Shown here: positions 60,908-64,000 of the stretch, piece after piece
Numbering within the stretch: the first letter of the stretch is position 1
How the letters are laid out: each line of letters opens with the position of its first letter
Assembly: GCA_910586255.1 (NCBI GenBank)
Contig: CAJUHR010000003.1
Span: 124,001-188,000, forward strand
Length of the DNA stretch: 64,000 bases
Direction: 5' to 3'
Origin: an uncultured Lachnospiraceae bacterium
GTDB taxonomy: Bacteria > Bacillota > Clostridia > Lachnospirales > Lachnospiraceae
Program-made: the position numbers and the translations under genes
Notes under the pieces: generated by a model
The model's database searches: none
What the model was told of the DNA's origin: nothing
The model's input: only the letters and a program-made list of their open reading frames with translations

Positions 60908-62575
60908 ATGTCAGAGGAGAGAGCCAGAAAAACGATTGTGATCGGTCATAAGAATCCGGATACGGATTCCATCTGTTCAGCCATCTGCTATGCGAGACTG
61001 AAAAAGGAGATTACCGGAAAGGAATATGAACCGGGGCGGGCCGGGCATATCAATGAAGAGACCCAGTTCGTATTAAAATATTTCGGTGTGGGGGCCCCCG
61101 GGCTGATTGAGAATGTAAAGACCCAGGTGAAGGATATTGATATTCGGGAGACTCAGGGAGTGGACAGGAGCATATCCTTAAAGAAGGCCTGGAATTTGAT
61201 GCAGGATGCCAATGTGGTCACTCTGCCGGCAGTCAGCAGCGGAGGGATGCTGGAGGGGCTGATCACGGTGGGCGATATTACCAAATCTTATATGAATGTC
61301 TATGACAGCAGTATTTTGTCCAAGGCAAGGACCCAGTACAGCAATATTCTTGAGACTCTGGAGGGAGCGCTGGTGGTGGGGGACGAGGCAGAGTACTTCC
61401 AGGAGGGAAAGGTGCTGGTGGCGGCTGCCAACCCGGATATGATGGAGTATTATATCTCCCCTCATGATTTGGTGATTCTCGGAAACCGGTATGAATCCCA
61501 GCTGTGTGCCATTGAGATGGAGGCAGGCTGCATCATTGTCTGCGAGGGAGCCGGCGTCTCCATGACCATCCGGAAGCTGGCTGAGGAGCGAGGCTGTACT
61601 GTGATGACCACGCCCTATGATACCTACACGGCAGCCCGTCTGATCAATCAGAGCATGCCTATCAGCTATTTTATGCGGACAGAGAATCTGATTACCTTTG
61701 AGGATGCAGATTATATCGATGAGATTAAGGAAGTGATGACCAGCAAGAGACATCGGGATTTCCCGATCCTTGACAAGGACGGAAAGTACAAGGGTATGAT
61801 TTCCCGGAGAAATTTGCTGGGAGCCCGCGGAAAGCAGATTGTCCTGGTGGATCACAATGAGCGGAATCAGGCTGTGGAGGGAATCGAAAACGCGGAGATT
61901 CTGGAAATCATAGACCATCATAAGCTGGGAACCGTGGAGACCATTGCACCGGTATTTTTCCGCAATCAGCCGGTGGGCTGCACAGCCACCATCGTATATC
62001 AGATGTATAATGAGAACAATGTGGAGATAGACAAGACGACCGCAGGGCTTTTGTGCAGCGCAATCATCTCGGATACTCTGCTGTTCCGTTCCCCTACCTG
62101 CACGCGGGCTGACCAGATGGCAGCTTTGGCCCTGGCCAAGATGGCAGAGATTTCTCTTGACCGCTATGCGGCAGATATGTTTGCAGCAGGGAGCAACTTA
62201 AAGGGAAAAAGTGATGAAGAGATTTTTTATCAGGATTTCAAACGATTCAGTGCAGGGAAGGTGTCCTTCGGCGTGGCCCAGATCAGCTCCCTTAATGAGG
62301 AGGAGCTGGCAGGGCTTAAGGAGAGAATGACGGAGTACTTAAAAAGAGCCAAGAAGGAGCACAAGGTGGATATGCTCTTTTTCATGCTGACCAATATCCT
62401 TACAGAGTCCACGGAGCTGCTCTGCGAGGGAGGCGGGGCTGCCAATCTTATACGTCAGACCTTCCATGTGGGAGCGGAGGACGACACAGCAGTGGGTGAT
62501 TCGGTGGAGCTGCCGGGTGTGGTTTCCAGAAAGAAGCAGCTGATACCGGCTATTATGATTGCCTGTGAGGCATAG
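60908..62575 (+). CDS. ppaC: Manganese-dependent inorganic pyrophosphatase with CBS/DRTGG domains
   Basis: A 555-residue family II pyrophosphatase. DHH motifs are IVIGHKNPDTDSICSA (residues about 10-25) and, after an inserted regulatory region with two CBS halves around a DRTGG-like segment (about 70-300), IIDHHKLGTVET and PVGCTATIVYQMY. It hydrolyses pyrophosphate in the cytoplasm with Mn. The nucleotide-binding insert is typical of clostridial forms and gives adenine-nucleotide control. It starts after AAGGGGAGGTTGCT, downstream of the fluoride riboswitch. Confidence 0.94.
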   Translation: MSEERARKTIVIGHKNPDTDSICSAICYARLKKEITGKEYEPGRAGHINEETQFVLKYFGVGAPGLIENVKTQVKDIDIRETQGVDRSISLKKAWNLMQDANVVTLPAVSSGGMLEGLITVGDITKSYMNVYDSSILSKARTQYSNILETLEGALVVGDEAEYFQEGKVLVAAANPDMMEYYISPHDLVILGNRYESQLCAIEMEAGCIIVCEGAGVSMTIRKLAEERGCTVMTTPYDTYTAARLINQSMPISYFMRTENLITFEDADYIDEIKEVMTSKRHRDFPILDKDGKYKGMISRRNLLGARGKQIVLVDHNERNQAVEGIENAEILEIIDHHKLGTVETIAPVFFRNQPVGCTATIVYQMYNENNVEIDKTTAGLLCSAIISDTLLFRSPTCTRADQMAALALAKMAEISLDRYAADMFAAGSNLKGKSDEEIFYQDFKRFSAGKVSFGVAQISSLNEEELAGLKERMTEYLKRAKKEHKVDMLFFMLTNILTESTELLCEGGGAANLIRQTFHVGAEDDTAVGDSVELPGVVSRKKQLIPAIMIACEA

Positions 62576-62586
62576 AGGTCCGATTT

Positions 62587-63168
62587 ATGCAAATAAAAGG
62601 AAAACGGGAAATGTGGAAGCCGGGCAATATGCTTTATCCGGTGCCGGCTGTGATGGTAAGCTGTAAAAGACCGGGGGAGGCGCCCAATATTATTACGGTG
62701 GCATGGGCAGGGACCGTCTGCTCAGATCCTCCCATGGTGTCTGTCTCTGTGCGGAAGGAGCGATATTCCTACGATATTATCCGGGAAAGCGGGGAATTTG
62801 TGGTGAACCTGGTGAATCGGGGACTGGTGTACGGAGCGGACTACTGCGGAGTAAAGTCGGGGAGAGATGTGGACAAATTCAAAGAGCTGGGACTGACGGC
62901 TTTGCCCCTTCCCCATGTGAAGGCCCCGGGAATTGGGGAGAGCCCTGTTTGTCTGGAATGTAAGGTGACCCGGCAGATTCCTTTGGGGACCCATGACATG
63001 TTTTTGGCGGAGGTTTTGGGAGTATCGGTGGATGGGCAGTTTCTGGATAAAAAAGGAAAATTCCACTTAAACCGCAGCGGCTTGGCTGCCTATTCCCACG
63101 GAGAGTATTTTGCCCTGGGAGAGAAGCTGGGCAGCTTTGGATATTCGGTGAGAAGGAAGGGAAAATGA
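62587..63168 (+). CDS. Flavin reductase-like (FMN-binding split barrel) protein
   Basis: A 193-residue protein of the DIM6/NTAB group: PAVMVSCKRPGEAPNIITVAW, DPPMVSVSVRKERYSYDII and SGEFVVNLVNRGL form the FMN-binding barrel. It probably reduces FMN or acts as a flavin-bound oxidoreductase. It starts 11 bp after ppaC and overlaps the next gene by ATGA. Confidence 0.9.
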   Translation: MQIKGKREMWKPGNMLYPVPAVMVSCKRPGEAPNIITVAWAGTVCSDPPMVSVSVRKERYSYDIIRESGEFVVNLVNRGLVYGADYCGVKSGRDVDKFKELGLTALPLPHVKAPGIGESPVCLECKVTRQIPLGTHDMFLAEVLGVSVDGQFLDKKGKFHLNRSGLAAYSHGEYFALGEKLGSFGYSVRRKGK

Positions 63169-63674
63169 AATCAAACATTACACTGATCGGGATGCCGGCC
63201 TCCGGCAAGAGCACCATTGGAGTACTGCTGGCAAAGCGTTTGGGTTACTCCTTTGTGGATGTGGACATTGTCATTCAGGAGAAGACAGGAAAGCTGCTTA
63301 AGGAGATCATCGCCGAGCAGGGGCTGGACGGTTTTTTGCAGGTGGAGGACCGGATTAATCAGGAGCTGGATGTGAGACATTCGGTGATTGCTCCCGGAGG
63401 CAGCGTGGTTTATGGCCAGAAGGCCATGGAGCATTTAAAGAGGATCAGCCAGGTGGTGTATCTGAAGCTGGAATACGAGGAGCTTAAAAGGCGGCTGGGT
63501 GATCTGGTGGACCGGGGAGTGGCCCTAAGACCTGGCATGACCCTGCGGGATCTGTACGAGGAACGGCTTCCTTTGTATGAGAGGTATGCAGATATAACCG
63601 TCAGTGAGGGTCCGGGAGGCCCGGGGATTGTGGTGGATGAGTTAAGAGCAATCATGGAACAGAGCCGGTCATGA
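63165..63674 (+). CDS. Shikimate kinase-like protein
   Basis: A 169-residue P-loop kinase with the Walker A LIGMPASGKSTIG, the substrate Asp in FVDVDIVIQ and GGSVVYG in the place of the shikimate-binding GGG motif. The lid Arg region ERLPLYERYAD is kept. The GG(S)VV variant and its position outside an aro operon leave open another small-molecule kinase role. The start overlaps the previous stop (ATGA). Confidence 0.8.
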   Translation: MKSNITLIGMPASGKSTIGVLLAKRLGYSFVDVDIVIQEKTGKLLKEIIAEQGLDGFLQVEDRINQELDVRHSVIAPGGSVVYGQKAMEHLKRISQVVYLKLEYEELKRRLGDLVDRGVALRPGMTLRDLYEERLPLYERYADITVSEGPGGPGIVVDELRAIMEQSRS

Positions 63675-63682
63675 AAAAATTT

Positions 63683-63833
63683 GTAAAAGTTCAGGCGGGT
63701 ATCTTCTTGCCCGTCTGCGCCGGACAAGAAGCATCGAATGTTCCTACGATGTGAAATTTGACATAAGTTTTGGCTTACAAGCAAGCTTGGCGCTCAAAAT
63801 TCATGTCAAATTTCCTGCCGTCTGAACTGTTAC
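63683..63833. repeat. 151-bp structured interspersed element, copy B (reverse orientation)
   Basis: Read on the minus strand it has the same order as 39268-39418: an outer stem (GTAACAGTTCAG with CTGAACTTTTAC), hairpin 1 (GAAATTTGACAT with ATGTCAAATTTC plus inner pairs) with loop GCGCCAAGCTTGCTTGTAAG, hairpin 2 CATCG...CGATG, and hairpin 3 CTTCTTG with CAAGAAG. Stem sequences differ from copy A, but pairing is kept. Confidence 0.85.
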
Positions 63834-63873
63834 GGAAATTTAAGGAATAATAAGCGGAAAATAGGAGGAAGCT

Positions 63874-64000
63874 ATGAAATATATTGTAATGCTGGGAGAC
63901 GGGATGGCTGATTATCCCATTGAGGCTTTGGGAGGAAAAACCCCTCTGGAGATGGCAAAGAAGCCAAATATTGACAGGCTGGCAAGGCATGGGCATCTGG
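63874..64000 (+). CDS. apgM: Phosphoglycerate mutase, ApgM (cofactor-independent, archaeal-type), 5' part
   Basis: Only 42 codons are visible: MKYIVMLGDGMADYPIEALG, then KTPLEMAKKPNIDRLARHGHL. The metal motif DGMAD and the following TPL(E)xAxxPNxDxLAxxG are typical of the ApgM/phosphonopyruvate decarboxylase-related mutases. It starts after ATAGGAGGAAGCT and runs off the right edge. Confidence 0.85.
   Translation, partial: MKYIVMLGDGMADYPIEALGGKTPLEMAKKPNIDRLARHGHL

Overview
The window looks like chromosome of a spore-forming gut anaerobe of the Lachnospiraceae / Clostridium cluster XIVa type (Enterocloster- or Hungatella-like). The evidence is Gram-positive style lipoproteins, strong AGGAGG ribosome sites, consensus sigma-A promoters, sporulation-type proteins (CwlD, YyaC, a SpoVB-like flippase), mid GC content, and a dense set of sugar and acid uptake systems. 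All identifications were made by eye from motifs and remembered family members; no search was run. I saw no rRNA, tRNA, CRISPR array, phage or transposase gene.

1-16 kb is a carbohydrate region that reads as an Amadori-product (fructosamine / fructoselysine-like) utilisation locus. It holds two FrlD-like PfkB kinases, one FrlB-like SIS-domain deglycase, three FrlC-like epimerases, two GntR/UTRA regulators, a HAD phosphatase, one complete binding protein plus two-permease ABC importer, and the end of a second importer. The first importer is followed by an amidohydrolase and YjbQ. No ABC ATPase is encoded, so a shared one is probably used. The motif ATGTTATATA recurs at or near most promoters of this region and is the likely GntR operator. 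The kinase-GntR-deglycase block is bracketed by inverted copies of a 42-bp repeat.

15.5-29 kb holds two further uptake modules. The first is an FCD-type GntR regulator divergent from a ribose-type ABC operon (binding protein, permease, ATPase, permease) with an amidohydrolase and a cupin. Their facing promoters carry mirror-image operators. The second is a LacI regulator followed by DlgD (2,3-diketo-L-gulonate reductase) and a DctPQM TRAP transporter, with a set of CAATCGATTG operators.

29-64 kb is mostly core or housekeeping: a hybrid histidine kinase and moeA; a SpoVB/MurJ-like flippase; a barnase/barstar pair, a HAMP receptor and recJ; glyA; rpsF-ssb-rpsR; a protein kinase fused to a degenerate MinD-like domain, with a second MinD-like protein beside it; cell-wall enzymes (GH18, CwlD) and a metallophosphoesterase; mtnN; several membrane or coiled-coil proteins of unknown function; YyaC; an MPN-like/LysM protein; a DUF5711-like protein; transketolase; glucokinase; a pyrophosphatase behind a fluoride riboswitch; a flavin reductase; a shikimate-kinase-like protein; and the start of an ApgM-type phosphoglycerate mutase.

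The most unusual content is intergenic. Two 151-bp elements (39268-39418 and 63683-63833, opposite orientations) share a four-stem architecture whose stems differ in sequence but keep pairing, with a conserved loop CAAGCTTGCTTGTAAG. Shorter relatives lie at 4974, 7863 and 35027. One of these is split by a 307-bp palindromic insertion with 9-bp target duplications. Other long palindromes sit at 3454-3714 and 52512-52666.
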